Below, one piece after another: positions 9,004 to 19,754 of a stretch of 64,000 nucleotides of DNA (position 1 is the stretch's first letter; each line of letters opens with the position of its first letter). The stretch lies in NCBI RefSeq assembly GCF_021732705.1, contig NZ_JAKFUM010000002.1, positions 124,001 through 188,000 on the forward strand. Direction: 5' to 3'. Made by a program: the position numbers and the translations under genes. Below the pieces are notes generated by a model that did not search any database, was not told where the DNA came from, and saw nothing but the letters and a program-made list of their open reading frames with translations. Source of the stretch: Nevskia sp. Lineage in GTDB: Bacteria; Pseudomonadota; Gammaproteobacteria; Nevskiales; Nevskiaceae.

Positions 9004-9849
9004 ATGAGCGCCACCGCCACGCTGCCTGCCCGGCGCCCGACGAAGCGAGCCATACCGGGCCTTGGGCCGACGCTGGGCTTTTCGTTGTTCTACCTCGGCC
9101 TGATCGTGCTGATTCCGCTGGCCGGAGTCTTCTTCAAGGCCTCCGGCCTCGGCGTCAGCGGCATCTGGCACGTGATCACGTCCGAGCGCGTGCTGGCGGC
9201 CCTGCGCCTGAGCTTCGGTGCCGCGCTGATCGCGGCACTGATCAACGTCGTGTTCGGGTCGATCGTGGCCTGGGTCTTCGTCCGCTATGACTTTGTCGGC
9301 AAGCGCCTGTTCGATGCCTTCATCGACCTGCCGTTCGCGCTGCCGACGGCGGTGGCCGGCATCGCGCTGACGGCGCTGTACTCGCCGAACGGCTGGATCG
9401 GCTCGCTGGTGGAGCCGCTCGGCATCAAGATCGCGTACACCCCGCTCGGCGTGATCGTGGCGATGACCTTCATCGGCCTGCCGTTCATCGTGCGGACGGT
9501 GGAGCCGGTGCTGCGGGAAGTCGACCGGGATCTGGAAGAGGCCGCCGCCACCCTCGGCGCCTGGCGCTGGCAGACGGTGGTCCGGGTGATTGCGCCGGCG
9601 GTGTTTCCGTCGGTGGTCACCGGCTTCGCGCTGGCCTTTGCCCGTGCCGTCGGCGAGTACGGCTCGGTGATCTTCATCGCCGGCAACTTTCCGCTGGTGT
9701 CGGAAATCGCGCCGCTGCTGATCATCATCAAGCTCGAGGAGTTCGACTATCAGGGCGCCACCGCGGTGGCCGCGACGATGCTGGTGATCTCGTTCGTGCT
9801 GCTGCTGATCGTCAACCTGCTGCAGGCCTGGGTGAGGAAGCGCTCGTGA
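9004..9849 (+). CDS. cysT: Sulfate ABC transporter permease CysT (CysU)
   Basis: A 281-residue inner-membrane permease with about six helices and the cytoplasmic EAA loop [18 protein letters not shown], which docks with the ATPase. [22 protein letters not shown] is typical of CysT (CysU). It follows sbp by 72 bases. It overlaps cysW by four bases (GTGA), so translation is probably coupled. With CysW it forms the sulfate/thiosulfate channel. Confidence 0.95.
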   Translation: MSATATLPARRPTKRAIPGLGPTLGFSLFYLGLIVLIPLAGVFFKASGLGVSGIWHVITSERVLAALRLSFGAALIAALINVVFGSIVAWVFVRYDFVGKRLFDAFIDLPFALPTAVAGIALTALYSPNGWIGSLVEPLGIKIAYTPLGVIVAMTFIGLPFIVRTVEPVLREVDRDLEEAAATLGAWRWQTVVRVIAPAVFPSVVTGFALAFARAVGEYGSVIFIAGNFPLVSEIAPLLIIIKLEEFDYQGATAVAATMLVISFVLLLIVNLLQAWVRKRS

Positions 9850-10751
9850 GCCAGATCGAAAACACCGCGCCCGCCGACCCGGCCCCGATTCCGTTCGAGC
9901 CACTGAAGCAGACCAACTCGGTCGTCACCGAAGCGACGTGGGTCCGCTGGCTCCTGATCGCCATCGGCGTGGCCTTCCTGAGCCTGTTCCTGATGCTGCC
10001 GCTGCTGTCGGTGTTCGTCGAAGCGCTGCGCAAGGGCTTCGGGCCGTTCTTCGACGCCTTCAGCGATTCCGACACCATCGCGGCGATCAAGCTGACGCTG
10101 CTCGCCGCAGCCATCGCGGTGCCGCTGAACCTCGTGTTCGGGTTGTGCGCGGCCTGGGCGATCACCAAGTTCGAGTTCCGCGGCAAGCAGTTGCTGATCA
10201 CCCTGATCGATCTGCCGTTCTCGGTGTCGCCGGTCGTGGCCGGCCTGATCTATGTGCTGATCTTCGGCGCGCAGGGCTGGGCCCAGCCGTGGTTCGGCGA
10301 CCACGTCGGCAAGGTGCTGTTCGCCGTCCCCGGCATCGTGCTGGCGACGATCTTCGTGACCTTCCCGTTCATCGCCCGCGAGCTGATTCCGCTGATGCAG
10401 GAACAGGGCACGGAAGACGAGCAGGCGGCGCTGAGCCTGGGCGCCACCGGCTGGCAGACCTTCACCCGGGTCACCCTGCCGAACATCAAGTGGGGCCTGC
10501 TGTACGGCGTGCTGCTGTGCAATGCCCGCGCGATGGGCGAGTTCGGCGCGGTCAGTGTCGTGTCCGGCCACATTCGCGGGCTGACCAACACCATGCCGCT
10601 GCACATCGAGATTCTGTACAACGAGTACGAGTTCGTTGCCGCGTTCGCCGTGGCCTCGCTGCTGGCGATGCTGGCCATGGTGACCTTGGCCGCCAAGTCG
10701 TTCCTCGAGTGGCGCTACGCCGACCAGCTTGCCGCCTCGCGCCGCCACTGA
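9846..10751 (+). CDS. cysW: Sulfate ABC transporter permease CysW
   Basis: A 301-residue permease starting at GTG 9846, inside the cysT stop. The EAA loop is [20 protein letters not shown], and the segment [21 protein letters not shown] is characteristic of CysW. About six membrane helices follow a hydrophilic N-terminus of roughly 30 residues. It partners CysT to form the membrane part of the sulfate importer. Confidence 0.95.
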   Translation: MSQIENTAPADPAPIPFEPLKQTNSVVTEATWVRWLLIAIGVAFLSLFLMLPLLSVFVEALRKGFGPFFDAFSDSDTIAAIKLTLLAAAIAVPLNLVFGLCAAWAITKFEFRGKQLLITLIDLPFSVSPVVAGLIYVLIFGAQGWAQPWFGDHVGKVLFAVPGIVLATIFVTFPFIARELIPLMQEQGTEDEQAALSLGATGWQTFTRVTLPNIKWGLLYGVLLCNARAMGEFGAVSVVSGHIRGLTNTMPLHIEILYNEYEFVAAFAVASLLAMLAMVTLAAKSFLEWRYADQLAASRRH

Positions 10752-10839
10752 CGCGCCGTCCCGCTTCGGCGGAGAATCACGAAACACCGTTCTCCACCGC
10801 GTTCCGACTCCCATCTGACGCTTCCTGCCTCACGAGCCC

Positions 10840-11991
10840 ATGGACATCAAGATTCGCGCCGTTCACAAGCACTACGGCAGCTTCCACGCGCTGCGCGGCA
10901 TCGATCTCGACATCGAATCCGGCGAACTGCTGGCGCTGCTCGGACCATCGGGCTCGGGCAAGACCACCCTGTTGCGCGCGATCGCCGGCCTGGAGCCGCT
11001 CGATGCCGGTCAGGTGCTGTTCGGCGACATCGATGCCACTTCGCTGACCGTGCAGGATCGCAAGGTCGGCTTCGTGTTCCAGCAGTACGCGCTGTTCAAG
11101 CACATGACGGTGTTCGACAACGTCGCGTTCGGTCTCACCGTGCGTCCCAAGCACGAGCGTCCGTCGACGTCCGAGATCGCCAAGCGCGTCGGCGACCTGC
11201 TGGAACTGGTGCAGCTCGGCGGCCTCGAAAAGCGCTATCCGGCGCAGCTGTCCGGCGGCCAGAAGCAGCGCGTGGCGCTGGCCCGCGCGCTGGCGATCGA
11301 GCCGCGCGTGCTCTTGCTCGACGAGCCGTTCGGCGCGCTCGATGCCAAGGTTCGCAAGGACCTGCGGCGCTGGCTGCGCAAGCTGCACCGCGAAACCGGC
11401 TACACCACGATCTTCGTCACGCACGATCAGGAAGAAGCGCTGGAACTGGCCGATCGCGTCGTCGTGATGAGCCGCGGCCGGATCGAGCAGGTCGGCTCGA
11501 CCGATCAGGTCTATGACTATCCGCAGACGCCGTTCGTGTTCGATTTCCTCGGCTCGCCGAACGTGCTGCCAGCGGTCGTGCGCGATGGCCACGTCTACCT
11601 CGATGGCGCGACCGCGCCGCTTGACTCGTACAGCGGCCCGCTCCTGGGCCCGGTCGACCTGTACGCAAGACCGGACGATTTCCGCGTGGTCCACTCCGAC
11701 CCGGCCGGACTCGCCGGCACTGTCGTGGAAACCCAGCGCACCGGCGTGCTGATCCGCCTGACCATCACGCTGGCCGCTGGCGGCCACGGCATCGAGATCG
11801 AGATTCCGAACCCGGACCCGGAAATGCAGGTCTGGGGCGCTGGCGACACGATCAGCGTGCGGCCCGCGCACTTCAGCGTGTTCGCGGTCGGCACCCCGGC
11901 CAATGGCACCGCCTCGCAGGCCCCGGCGGCGACGACGCCGGGTCTTGGGACCTCCCACACGGTGGTGGAAAGCCGTTCGCGCGGTCGTTGA
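10840..11991 (+). CDS. cysA: Sulfate ABC transporter ATP-binding protein CysA
   Basis: A 383-residue ATPase. Walker A is GPSGSGKTT at 35-43, the signature is [15 protein letters not shown] at about 136, and Walker B is [14 protein letters not shown]. The switch His lies in [13 protein letters not shown]-terminal TOBE-like regulatory domain spans about 240-350, then a Pro/Ala/Thr-rich tail. The gap after cysW is 88 bases. It energises sulfate uptake through CysT and CysW. Confidence 0.95.
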   Translation: MDIKIRAVHKHYGSFHALRGIDLDIESGELLALLGPSGSGKTTLLRAIAGLEPLDAGQVLFGDIDATSLTVQDRKVGFVFQQYALFKHMTVFDNVAFGLTVRPKHERPSTSEIAKRVGDLLELVQLGGLEKRYPAQLSGGQKQRVALARALAIEPRVLLLDEPFGALDAKVRKDLRRWLRKLHRETGYTTIFVTHDQEEALELADRVVVMSRGRIEQVGSTDQVYDYPQTPFVFDFLGSPNVLPAVVRDGHVYLDGATAPLDSYSGPLLGPVDLYARPDDFRVVHSDPAGLAGTVVETQRTGVLIRLTITLAAGGHGIEIEIPNPDPEMQVWGAGDTISVRPAHFSVFAVGTPANGTASQAPAATTPGLGTSHTVVESRSRGR

Positions 11992-12024
11992 CCGCCAGCT
12001 ACCGAAAACTTTCACCAAGGACGG

Positions 12025-12058
12025 CCTGCTGTTTGCTTAGACTTGAGCGAACAGCAGG
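12025..12058 (+). promoter_or_regulatory. Leader hairpin between cysA and the FAD gene
   Basis: A 13-bp stem with one G-T pair (left arm 12025-12037, right arm 12046-12058) and an 8-base loop. There is no T-run, so it is a poor Rho-independent terminator. Its right arm runs into the purine-rich ribosome site (CAGGGAG) of the gene at 12071. It could stabilise the end of the cysA message or modulate translation of the next gene. Confidence 0.4.
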
Positions 12059-12070
12059 GAGTCGTCAGGG

Positions 12071-13513
12071 ATGGGCAATCAGGCAAGCAAACCGGTGATC
12101 GCGATCATCGGCGGCGGATTCAGCGGCACGATGATCGCGGTGCACCTGCTGCGGACGGCCGTGACGCCGCTGCGCATCGTGCTGATCGAACGTCATGACG
12201 AACCGGGGCGCGGCGTCGCCTATCGCGATCAGCCGGAATGCCATCTGCTGAACGTGCGCGCCGAGGCCATGAGCGCGTTTCCGGCCGAGCCGGACCATTT
12301 CCTGAACTGGCTGAACACGACGTACAGCCCGTGCCACCCGGTCGGCACCACCGAATTCGTGCCGCGCCGGCTGTACGGCGCCTACGTCCAGTCGATTCTG
12401 GAGCAGGCGCGCAGCACCGCCCGCCGCGGCGTGAGCCTGGAACAGCGCGCGGACGAGGTGCTGGGCCTGCGCCGCACCGAGGCCGGCACCCGCCTGCGGT
12501 TGAAGACCGGCGCCACGCTGAACGTGCAGCAGGTGGTGCTGGCGCTCGGCAATCCGGGGCCGGCCGATCCGCCGATCAGCGATGCCACGTTCTATTCGAG
12601 CGCCCGCTATCAGGGCCATGCCTGGTCGACCCAGGGCCTGCTGTCGATCCAGCGCGACGATTCGGTGCTGCTGATCGGTTCCGGCCTGACCACCCTGGAC
12701 TGGCTCGCCGCACTGCGCGATCGCGGTCATCGCGGTCAGGTACATGTGGTGTCGCGTCGCGGCCTGATGCCGCAACTGCATCGCGCCGCGCCGGCCCATC
12801 ACCTGAGTTTCGACCCGTTGAGCCTGCCGCCGCGCGTATCGCTGCTGCTGAAACGCCTGCGCAGCGAAATCGAGGCTGCCGAGGCGAAAGGCGGCGACTG
12901 GCGCGGCGTGATCGACAGCCTGCGCCCGTATACGCAGCGCCTGTGGCAGCGCCTGCCGGCCGCCGAGCAGCGGCGCTTCCTGCGCCACGTCCGCCCGTAC
13001 TGGGAAATCCATCGCCACCGCGCCGCACCCAAGGTCGTCGAAACCGTCTACGAACTGATGCGCGCCGGCCGCCTGCAGACGATGGCGGCACGCCTGCTCG
13101 GCTTCGAGGAAACCGCGGACAGCGTCAACGTGCTGCTGCAGCCCCGCGGCACCGAAAAGCTCGTGACCCGCACGGTGCAGCGCGTGATCAACTGCACGGG
13201 CCCGGAATCGAACTACCGCCGTCTGAACCATCCGCTGGTGCGCGATCTGCGCGAACAGGGGCTGATCGAAGCCGATGCCCTCGGCCTCGGCCTGAACACC
13301 GACGATCACGGCGCGCTGCGAGCGACCACCGGCGAGGTTTCGCGCTGGCTGTACACGCTGGGCCCGTCACGCAAGGGCCAGCTCTGGGAAACCACCGCGG
13401 TGCCGGAAATCCGCGTTCAGGCGCAAGCGCTGGCGCACCGGATGCTGGCGGAACTGCCGAGCGTCACCGTGGACCGCGCCGTACGGAAGCTGGAGCTGCG
13501 CTCGCAGCCCTGA
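12071..13513 (+). CDS. FAD/NAD(P)-binding protein (NAD_binding_9 type)
   Basis: A 480-residue soluble protein with an N-terminal dinucleotide fold IAIIGGGFSGTMIAVHLL (about 10-27). A second Rossmann segment, SVLLIGSGLTTLDWLAAL, lies at about 198-215, and INCTGPESNYRR lies near the C-terminus. This arrangement fits the FAD/NAD(P)-binding family related to HpaB-independent monooxygenases and YdhS-like proteins; the exact reaction is unknown. It follows cysA by 79 bases and may be read with the sulfate genes, which hints at a sulfur-linked oxidoreductase. The link rests only on position. Confidence 0.8.
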   Translation: MGNQASKPVIAIIGGGFSGTMIAVHLLRTAVTPLRIVLIERHDEPGRGVAYRDQPECHLLNVRAEAMSAFPAEPDHFLNWLNTTYSPCHPVGTTEFVPRRLYGAYVQSILEQARSTARRGVSLEQRADEVLGLRRTEAGTRLRLKTGATLNVQQVVLALGNPGPADPPISDATFYSSARYQGHAWSTQGLLSIQRDDSVLLIGSGLTTLDWLAALRDRGHRGQVHVVSRRGLMPQLHRAAPAHHLSFDPLSLPPRVSLLLKRLRSEIEAAEAKGGDWRGVIDSLRPYTQRLWQRLPAAEQRRFLRHVRPYWEIHRHRAAPKVVETVYELMRAGRLQTMAARLLGFEETADSVNVLLQPRGTEKLVTRTVQRVINCTGPESNYRRLNHPLVRDLREQGLIEADALGLGLNTDDHGALRATTGEVSRWLYTLGPSRKGQLWETTAVPEIRVQAQALAHRMLAELPSVTVDRAVRKLELRSQP

Positions 13514-13611
13514 AACCCGGCACGCGGCGATCCGATGATCGTCGCGTCTGCGTGACACCGGCCGGCCGATGACCGTCGCGTCGGCTACCGACGCCGGCGT
13601 CGCGCGATCGA

Positions 13612-14286
13612 TCAGCAGTAGTCCGGATGCCGCCAACGACTCACTTCTTGCGCCCGCCGATCGGCCCCGGCGGCGCTGGACAGGCACAGCACGGTGTAGC
13701 TGAGCTCGCCGTGGTGCTCGATCAGGTAGTCGTCGCGACCGTCGCCGTCGGCATCGCCGACCCAGATCGCCGCATACGCTTCCGGGCGTCGCGACGCCAC
13801 GTCATCCGCCATCGGCGTGCGGTCTGCAACCCCGACCCGGCAGGTGGGCGGACCGTCCTCGCGCGATACACAGGTATCGACGATCGCCAGATTCGACGGC
13901 AGCGAAAGCGTGCTGTGTCGGCCATCCGCGTGCTCGGTCAGGCCGCGGCCGGTGAAGCCATGCGGAGACAGTCCCGGCACGTTGCGAAGGACATAGGCCG
14001 GCTTGATGGCGCCCTTCGCGACGATCTTGAACAGCGACTGGCCGGAGCCCTCGCCGAAGTAGAGGTCGCCATCGACCGCCTGCGCCTCGACCGTGACCGG
14101 GCGAAGCGCAAACCGATGGTTGTCGAGCCGGTAGAACCCCAGCCAACCGTCGGCGCTCGGCACGTCGGCGGGATGGACAGTGGTCTCAGGCGCGAGCATT
14201 TCGGGCGCCGCCGGTGGCAGCGCGTCGGCAGCCGCGATCAGGGCCAAGCCACCCAACCTGAGAACCCACGGTTTCCGCAGCTTCAT
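13612..14286 (-). CDS. Secreted hypothetical protein with FG-GAP-like calcium motif
   Basis: A 224-residue protein of unknown function. The start MKLRKPWVLRLGGLALIAAADA is a signal peptide; an in-frame ATG three codons upstream is less likely. Near the C-terminus, WVGDADGDGRDDYLIEHHG has the DxDxDGxxD pattern of FG-GAP or dockerin-like calcium loops. Four Cys (CVS, TCRVG, VLCLSS, DYC at the very end) could form disulfides. It stands alone, convergent with the FAD gene. Confidence 0.65.
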   Translation of the reverse strand: MKLRKPWVLRLGGLALIAAADALPPAAPEMLAPETTVHPADVPSADGWLGFYRLDNHRFALRPVTVEAQAVDGDLYFGEGSGQSLFKIVAKGAIKPAYVLRNVPGLSPHGFTGRGLTEHADGRHSTLSLPSNLAIVDTCVSREDGPPTCRVGVADRTPMADDVASRRPEAYAAIWVGDADGDGRDDYLIEHHGELSYTVLCLSSAAGADRRAQEVSRWRHPDYC

Positions 14287-14382
14287 CGCGCACACTCCTT
14301 ATGCCGAACGACGTGCGGATGCTGCGCCGGTCGACGTCAGGCCGGCAATCGCCGGCGGGCCTCGACTGCGATGCAGGTGACG

Positions 14383-14847
14383 CTTGGCACTTCATGCCGG
14401 ACAAGCGCGTGGGGCTTGGGGCCCCGCGCACTTTTTCCGTTCGCCGCGCTCGGCTCAGGCTTCCGGACGCATCTGCGGAAGCGAGCCCGGGATTTCAGGA
14501 AGTGCCAGTGGCACTTCCTGCCGGGCGAGCGCGTGGGGCTGGGGCCCCGCGCACTTTTTCCGTTCGCCGCGCTCGGCTCAGGCTTCCGGACGCATCTGCG
14601 GAAGCGAGCCCGGGATTTCAGAAAGTGCCAGTGGCACTTCCTGCCGGGCGAGCGCGTGGGGCTGGGGCCCCGCGCGCTTTTTCCGTTCGCCGCGCGCGGC
14701 TCAGGCTTCCGGACGCATCTGCGGAAGCGAGCCCGGGATTTCAGGAAGTGCCAGTGGCACTTCCTGCCGGGCGAGCGCGTGGGGCTGGGGCCCCGCGCGC
14801 TTTTTCCGTTCGCCGCGCTCGGCTCAGGCTTCCGGACGCATCTGCGG
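14383..14847. repeat. Tandem 123-bp repeat array grown from the lysS 3' end
   Basis: Three full units begin at 14405 (124 bp), 14529 and 14652 (123 bp each). A fourth partial unit at 14775 runs into the lysS gene. A degenerate fragment precedes them at 14383-14404. Each unit holds a 24-bp block (14455-14478, 14578-14601, 14701-14724) identical to the last 24 bases of lysS (14824-14847, encoding PQMRPEA-stop). Two of the full units also hold the 23-bp palindrome AGGAAGTGCCA-G-TGGCACTTCCT (first copy 14497-14519); another copy has one changed base. The units are near identical, so the expansion is recent. An open frame of 41-residue periods exists only because 123 is divisible by three. Confidence 0.92.
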
Positions 14848-16326
14848 GAAAAGCAGCACGTCGCGGATCGACGGCGAGTCGGTCAGGAACATGACCAGAC
14901 GGTCGATGCCGATGCCGACGCCGGCCGTCGGCGGCAGACCGTATTCGAGGGCGCGAATGTAGTCGGCATCAAAGTGCATCGCCTCGATGTCGCCGGCGTC
15001 CTTGGCTTCGACCTGCTTCCTGAAGCGTTCGGCCTGATCGTCCGGGTCATTCAGCTCGGAGAAGCCGTTGGCGACTTCGCGGCCGCCGACGAAGAACTCG
15101 AAGCGATCGGTGACGTCCGGGTTGCTGTCGGAGCGACGCGCCAGCGGCGAGACCTCGGTCGGGTATTCGGTGATGAAGGTCGGCTGGATCAGGTTGCCTT
15201 CGACCGTCTTCTCGAACAGCTCGGTCAGGAGCTTGCCGGCACCCATGTCCGGCTTCACCGGCACGTGCAGTACGCGGCAGGCTTCGGCGAGGTATTCGCG
15301 ATCGGCCAGACGGCTGCGGTCGAGGTCCGGATTGCGTTCGGCCACGGCGTCGGTCATCGACACGCGGCGGAATGGCTGCGACAGGTCGAATTCCACGCCC
15401 TGATAGCTCAGCTGCGTCGTCCCGAGCGTGGCACGGGCCGATTCACGGATCAGCGCTTCGACCAGATCCATCGCCTCGATGTAGTCGGCGTAGGCCTGAT
15501 AGAACTCCAGCATCGTGAATTCGGGGTTGTGCCGGGTGCTCAGGCCTTCGTTGCGGAAGTTGCGGTTGATCTCATAGACCCGCTCGAAGCCGCCGACGAC
15601 CAGCCGCTTCAGGTACAGCTCCGGCGCGATGCGCAGGAACAGGTCACGGTCGAGCGCGTTGTGATGGGTCACGAACGGGCGCGCGGTGGCGCCGCCGGCG
15701 ATCGGCTGCAGCATCGGCGTCTCGACCTCGACGAAGCCCAGCGCATCGAGATGCGCACGGATCGTGCGCACGGTGCCGGCGCGAATCTGGAACGTGCGCC
15801 GCACCTCCGGATTGACGATCAGATCGACGTAGCGCTGGCGGTAGCGAATTTCGGTATCGGTGAGCCCCGCCCACTTCTCCGGCAGCGGCCGCACGGTCTT
15901 GACCAGCAGTTCGATCGCATCGGCCTTCACCGACAGCTCGCCGGTCTTGGTCCGGAACATCGTGCCGGCCACCCCGATGATGTCGCCGACGTCCCAAGTC
16001 TTGAACTCGGCATAGCGTTCGGCGCCGACGGCATCGGTCTGCACGAACGCCTGGACGCGGCCGCTCATGTCCTGGATCTGGGCAAAGCTGGCCTTGCCCA
16101 TCACGCGCTTCGCGATCAGGCGGCCGGCCAGCACATGGCGGCCGCTCGCGGCTTCGACCTCGGCGGTTTCGGCCAGCGCGCCGTAGCGGTTATGGAGTTC
16201 GTCGGCCAGCGTATCGCGGCGGTAGCCGTTCGGAAACGCCTGACCGGCCGCGCGGAGCTTTTCGAGCTTTTCGCGGCGCGTCGCAATGATGTGATTCTCG
16301 TCCTGCGGCTTCTGGTCGTCGGTCAT
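14824..16326 (-). CDS. lysS: Lysyl-tRNA synthetase, class II
   Basis: A 500-residue class II enzyme that charges tRNA-Lys. The N-terminal OB-fold anticodon domain spans about 60-160. Class II motif 1 lies around residues 180-200 ([19 protein letters not shown]). Motif 2 is [18 protein letters not shown] and motif 3 is [13 protein letters not shown], which holds the catalytic Arg. The length matches E. coli LysS. It follows prfB in the same direction with a 61-base gap, as in many proteobacteria. The start codon is directly preceded by nine C residues and no Shine-Dalgarno sequence is seen. The last 24 bases of the gene recur in the adjacent tandem array. Confidence 0.97.
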   Translation of the reverse strand: MTDDQKPQDENHIIATRREKLEKLRAAGQAFPNGYRRDTLADELHNRYGALAETAEVEAASGRHVLAGRLIAKRVMGKASFAQIQDMSGRVQAFVQTDAVGAERYAEFKTWDVGDIIGVAGTMFRTKTGELSVKADAIELLVKTVRPLPEKWAGLTDTEIRYRQRYVDLIVNPEVRRTFQIRAGTVRTIRAHLDALGFVEVETPMLQPIAGGATARPFVTHHNALDRDLFLRIAPELYLKRLVVGGFERVYEINRNFRNEGLSTRHNPEFTMLEFYQAYADYIEAMDLVEALIRESARATLGTTQLSYQGVEFDLSQPFRRVSMTDAVAERNPDLDRSRLADREYLAEACRVLHVPVKPDMGAGKLLTELFEKTVEGNLIQPTFITEYPTEVSPLARRSDSNPDVTDRFEFFVGGREVANGFSELNDPDDQAERFRKQVEAKDAGDIEAMHFDADYIRALEYGLPPTAGVGIGIDRLVMFLTDSPSIRDVLLFPQMRPEA

Positions 16327-16387
16327 GGGGGGGGGTGAAACTCGTGCAGCTGAACAGGGGATGACGCCGCGAACGGCGTCCGGTGCT

Positions 16388-17483
<1,096 letters not shown>

Positions 17484-17511
17484 GATGAAACCGGGAAGTT
17501 GAGGGGCGCGC

Positions 17512-17540
17512 AGTATAGTCAAGGGCGCGCAGGCGGTCAT
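17512..17540 (-). promoter_or_regulatory. Sigma-70 type promoter for prfB
   Basis: On the minus strand ATGACC (-35, 17540-17535) and TATACT (-10, 17517-17512) are separated by exactly 17 bases. The predicted transcription start is about 20 bases upstream of the prfB GTG. Confidence 0.55.
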
Positions 17541-17713
17541 TTTCAGGTTTTCGCGCCGCAGGCCCTTGGCCGGCCGGAAGTCTGGCCCCGCAACTTGAAC
17601 AGTTGTCCGCCATGCGAGGCGCGTGATAAAAACCGCTTCGCGAAAAAGTCGCGGCATTGCCGTGTGCGGCACCGCCTTCCTACAAAATTGTCAACAAAAT
17701 CGCAGGGGACCCG

Positions 17714-19147
17714 ATGAACAACTTCCGCATCCGACCCTATGGCCTGCTGCTGGTCGCCATGGGCACGGGGGTGACTGCCACCGCCGCCAACGCTGATGCT
17801 GGCGACCGTCGCTTCTATGTCGCGCCGCTGGGTTCCTACACCATCGCCGACAACAATCGGGGCGGCGACAACGGCTACGGCGGCAGCATCGCCGTCGGCA
17901 AGCGTTTCACCGATGCGCTGGAACTCGAACTGCTCGGCTTCTACACCAACTACCAGTCGAAGGGCAGCGTGCCGGACGCGCGCCTGTACGGCGCCGGCGG
18001 TGCCGCGAACCTGTTCCCGTTCTCGTCGTCGCCGATCTTCGGTGGCCTGCATTTCCACCTCGGCGTGGCGCGCGGTCAGGGCAAGGATTCGCCGGGCCTG
18101 CGTCCGGACTACACCAGCACCGTGTTCGACGCCGGCATCGGCTACGACTTCGTGCTGACCAGCTCGTCGTTCGGTCCGTTCGCACCGGGCATCGCGCTGC
18201 GCGCCCAGGCGCTGTACCGCCATGACGCCCACGGCACCGACCAGGTCGGTACCGGCAACAACCAGTATTTCCAGGACGTGGTGTTCAACCTCGGCTTCCG
18301 CATTCCGCTGGGCGGCCGCAGCTCGCCGGCTCCGGTCGCGCCGACCGAGGAAGTCGCCGTTGTGCCGGTCGAGGAAGCCCCGGCTGAAGCCGCACCGGAA
18401 GCCCCGGCCGCCGCTCCGCCGTGCGAGCCGCCGGTTCCGGGCCAGCCGATCAACCTCGACGGCTGCAAGGAAGGCGACACCATCGTGCTGCGTGGCGTGA
18501 ACTTCGAGTTCAACAAGGCCAACCTGACCCTGAACGCGAAGGCGCTGCTGGATCCGGTGGCCGATGCGCTGATCGCGCGTCCGGGCATCAAGGTCGAAGT
18601 CGACGGTCACACCGACTCGAAGGGCAGCGACGCCTACAACCAGAAGCTGTCCGATGCCCGCGCCGCATCGGTCATGCAGTACCTGGTGAGCCGCGGTGTC
18701 GAGGCCGGCCGCCTGACCAGCAAGGGCTTCGGCGAATCGAAGCCGATTGCCGACAACGCGACCGACGAAGGCCGCGAAATCAACCGTCGCGTCGAACTGA
18801 CGATCACAGACGACGGCAGCGCGGCGGCGGCTCCGGAAGCGACTGCCGAGGCGGCGCCGGCTGAACCGGCGGCCGAGGCCGCCCCGGCCGACGCACCGGC
18901 GGACGCCGCCCCCGCCGAAGCGGCGCCGGCCGATGCGCCAGCCGCCGATGCAGCCCCGGCCGATGCCCAGGCAGCGGATGCAGCACCTGCGGATGCTGCG
19001 GCAGAGGCCGCACCTGCGGACGCGGCGCCGGAGGATGCCGCGCCGGCCGAGGCAGCGCCGGAAGAAGTCGCACCGGCCGATGCAGCGCCGGCGGATGCTT
19101 CGGCCGAAGCCCCGGCCGAAGCGCCGGCGGAAACGCCGGCGAACTGA
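17714..19147 (+). CDS. OmpA-family outer-membrane protein with Ala/Pro/Asp/Glu tail
   Basis: A 477-residue protein. The ATG at 17714 has a good ribosome site (GCAGGGGA) and a signal peptide ending ANA|DAGDRRFYV. Residues about 20-210 form a beta-barrel with AxxYRHDAHGTDQVGTGNNQYF-like strands. A Pro/Ala/Glu linker with one Cys pair follows. Then comes the OmpA peptidoglycan-binding domain (about 255-365), with VNFEFNKANLT, VDGHTDSKGSDAYNQKLSDAR and GFGESKPIADN. Unusually, the domain is not C-terminal: a tail of about 105 residues made almost only of Ala, Pro, Asp and Glu follows to the end. It probably tethers the outer membrane to the cell wall. Confidence 0.9.
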   Translation: MNNFRIRPYGLLLVAMGTGVTATAANADAGDRRFYVAPLGSYTIADNNRGGDNGYGGSIAVGKRFTDALELELLGFYTNYQSKGSVPDARLYGAGGAANLFPFSSSPIFGGLHFHLGVARGQGKDSPGLRPDYTSTVFDAGIGYDFVLTSSSFGPFAPGIALRAQALYRHDAHGTDQVGTGNNQYFQDVVFNLGFRIPLGGRSSPAPVAPTEEVAVVPVEEAPAEAAPEAPAAAPPCEPPVPGQPINLDGCKEGDTIVLRGVNFEFNKANLTLNAKALLDPVADALIARPGIKVEVDGHTDSKGSDAYNQKLSDARAASVMQYLVSRGVEAGRLTSKGFGESKPIADNATDEGREINRRVELTITDDGSAAAAPEATAEAAPAEPAAEAAPADAPADAAPAEAAPADAPAADAAPADAQAADAAPADAAAEAAPADAAPEDAAPAEAAPEEVAPADAAPADASAEAPAEAPAETPAN

Positions 19148-19207
19148 GTCCTGACGCAGCGGGCGATCCGGCAACGGATCGCCGATGTCGCCGCTGCAGA
19201 GTCACCG

Positions 19208-19240
19208 GCCCCGCATCAGTCGCCTGATGCGGGGCTTTTT
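19208..19240 (+). terminator. Rho-independent terminator of the ompA-like gene
   Basis: A perfect 12-bp stem (GCCCCGCATCAG / CTGATGCGGGGC) with a 4-base TCGC loop followed by five T residues. It lies 61 bases after the stop codon. Confidence 0.93.
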
Positions 19241-19253
19241 CATGGCCGAGCGA

Positions 19254-19484
19254 TCAGCCCGCGCGACGGCCGTAGACGTGGATCGTCGGCAGGGTGCCGA
19301 GATCGGCGACCAGGCGCGCCGGCGCCGCATCCTGGCTTGCGTAGACGTTTTCGCCGTCGGTGCCGGCCTTGATCAGCGCCAGTGCGAACGACATGTGGAA
19401 GGCCACCGCCGCGGTGACGGCGGCGGCATAGAGCAGGATCGGGTTTTCACCGTGGCTGGTGAGGCGGTTGCGGATGGTGGTCAT
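19254..19484 (-). CDS. Small single-span membrane protein, unknown
   Basis: A 76-residue frame with one hydrophobic segment (about residues 16-40, ILLYAAAVTAAVAFHMSFAL), a short charged N-terminus and a polar C-terminus ending HVYGRRAG. A purine-rich site (CCGAGAGACGCC) precedes the ATG. It is convergent with the ompA-like gene. No family was recognised; it may be a real small protein, and base use is in line with neighbours. Confidence 0.5.
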   Translation of the reverse strand: MTTIRNRLTSHGENPILLYAAAVTAAVAFHMSFALALIKAGTDGENVYASQDAAPARLVADLGTLPTIHVYGRRAG

Positions 19485-19733
19485 GGCGTCTCTCGGTCGG
19501 AGGGCCCGAAGTCCCGGGCCAGGGTGGTCGTGTCGTGCGCCGCTTCTGTTGTCGGCACGTTTTGGATGCGGCGGAAGTGCCCGCCGGATTAAAGCGATTC
19601 GCAGAAATTTTCGTGACGCCAGTCACTTGCGTGAGCCGAGTGTCCGCGGTCACGGCGGATCTGTCCGGGGACAGCGCCGCGAACCCCTTTGGCGGCGCAA
19701 ACGGGTGCCCGGCCCCCGTTCGCTATAATCACG

Positions 19734-19739
19734 CCCTTC
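19734..19739 (+). promoter_or_regulatory. Candidate -10 box upstream of miaB
   Basis: A perfect TATAAT lies 15 bases before the miaB ATG. No convincing -35 hexamer was found at 16-18 bases, so the promoter may depend on an activator or lie elsewhere. Confidence 0.4.
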
Positions 19740-19754
19740 CCTCCCCGCTTCGCC

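Noticed and set aside
14383-14847. Possible CRISPR array
   Set aside because: Units are contiguous 123-bp copies with no unique spacers of constant length, and they contain coding bases of lysS. No cas genes are nearby.
14384-14962. Possible repeat protein with 41-residue units
   Set aside because: The frame is open only because the period is a multiple of three; it runs into lysS antisense and has no plausible start or ribosome site.
13627-16338. A 903-codon open frame on the plus strand across lysS and the repeat array
   Set aside because: It is antisense to lysS, whose protein is unmistakable; high GC and third-position bias leave the opposite frame without stops. The residue composition is Arg/Ala/Gly-rich with no family features.
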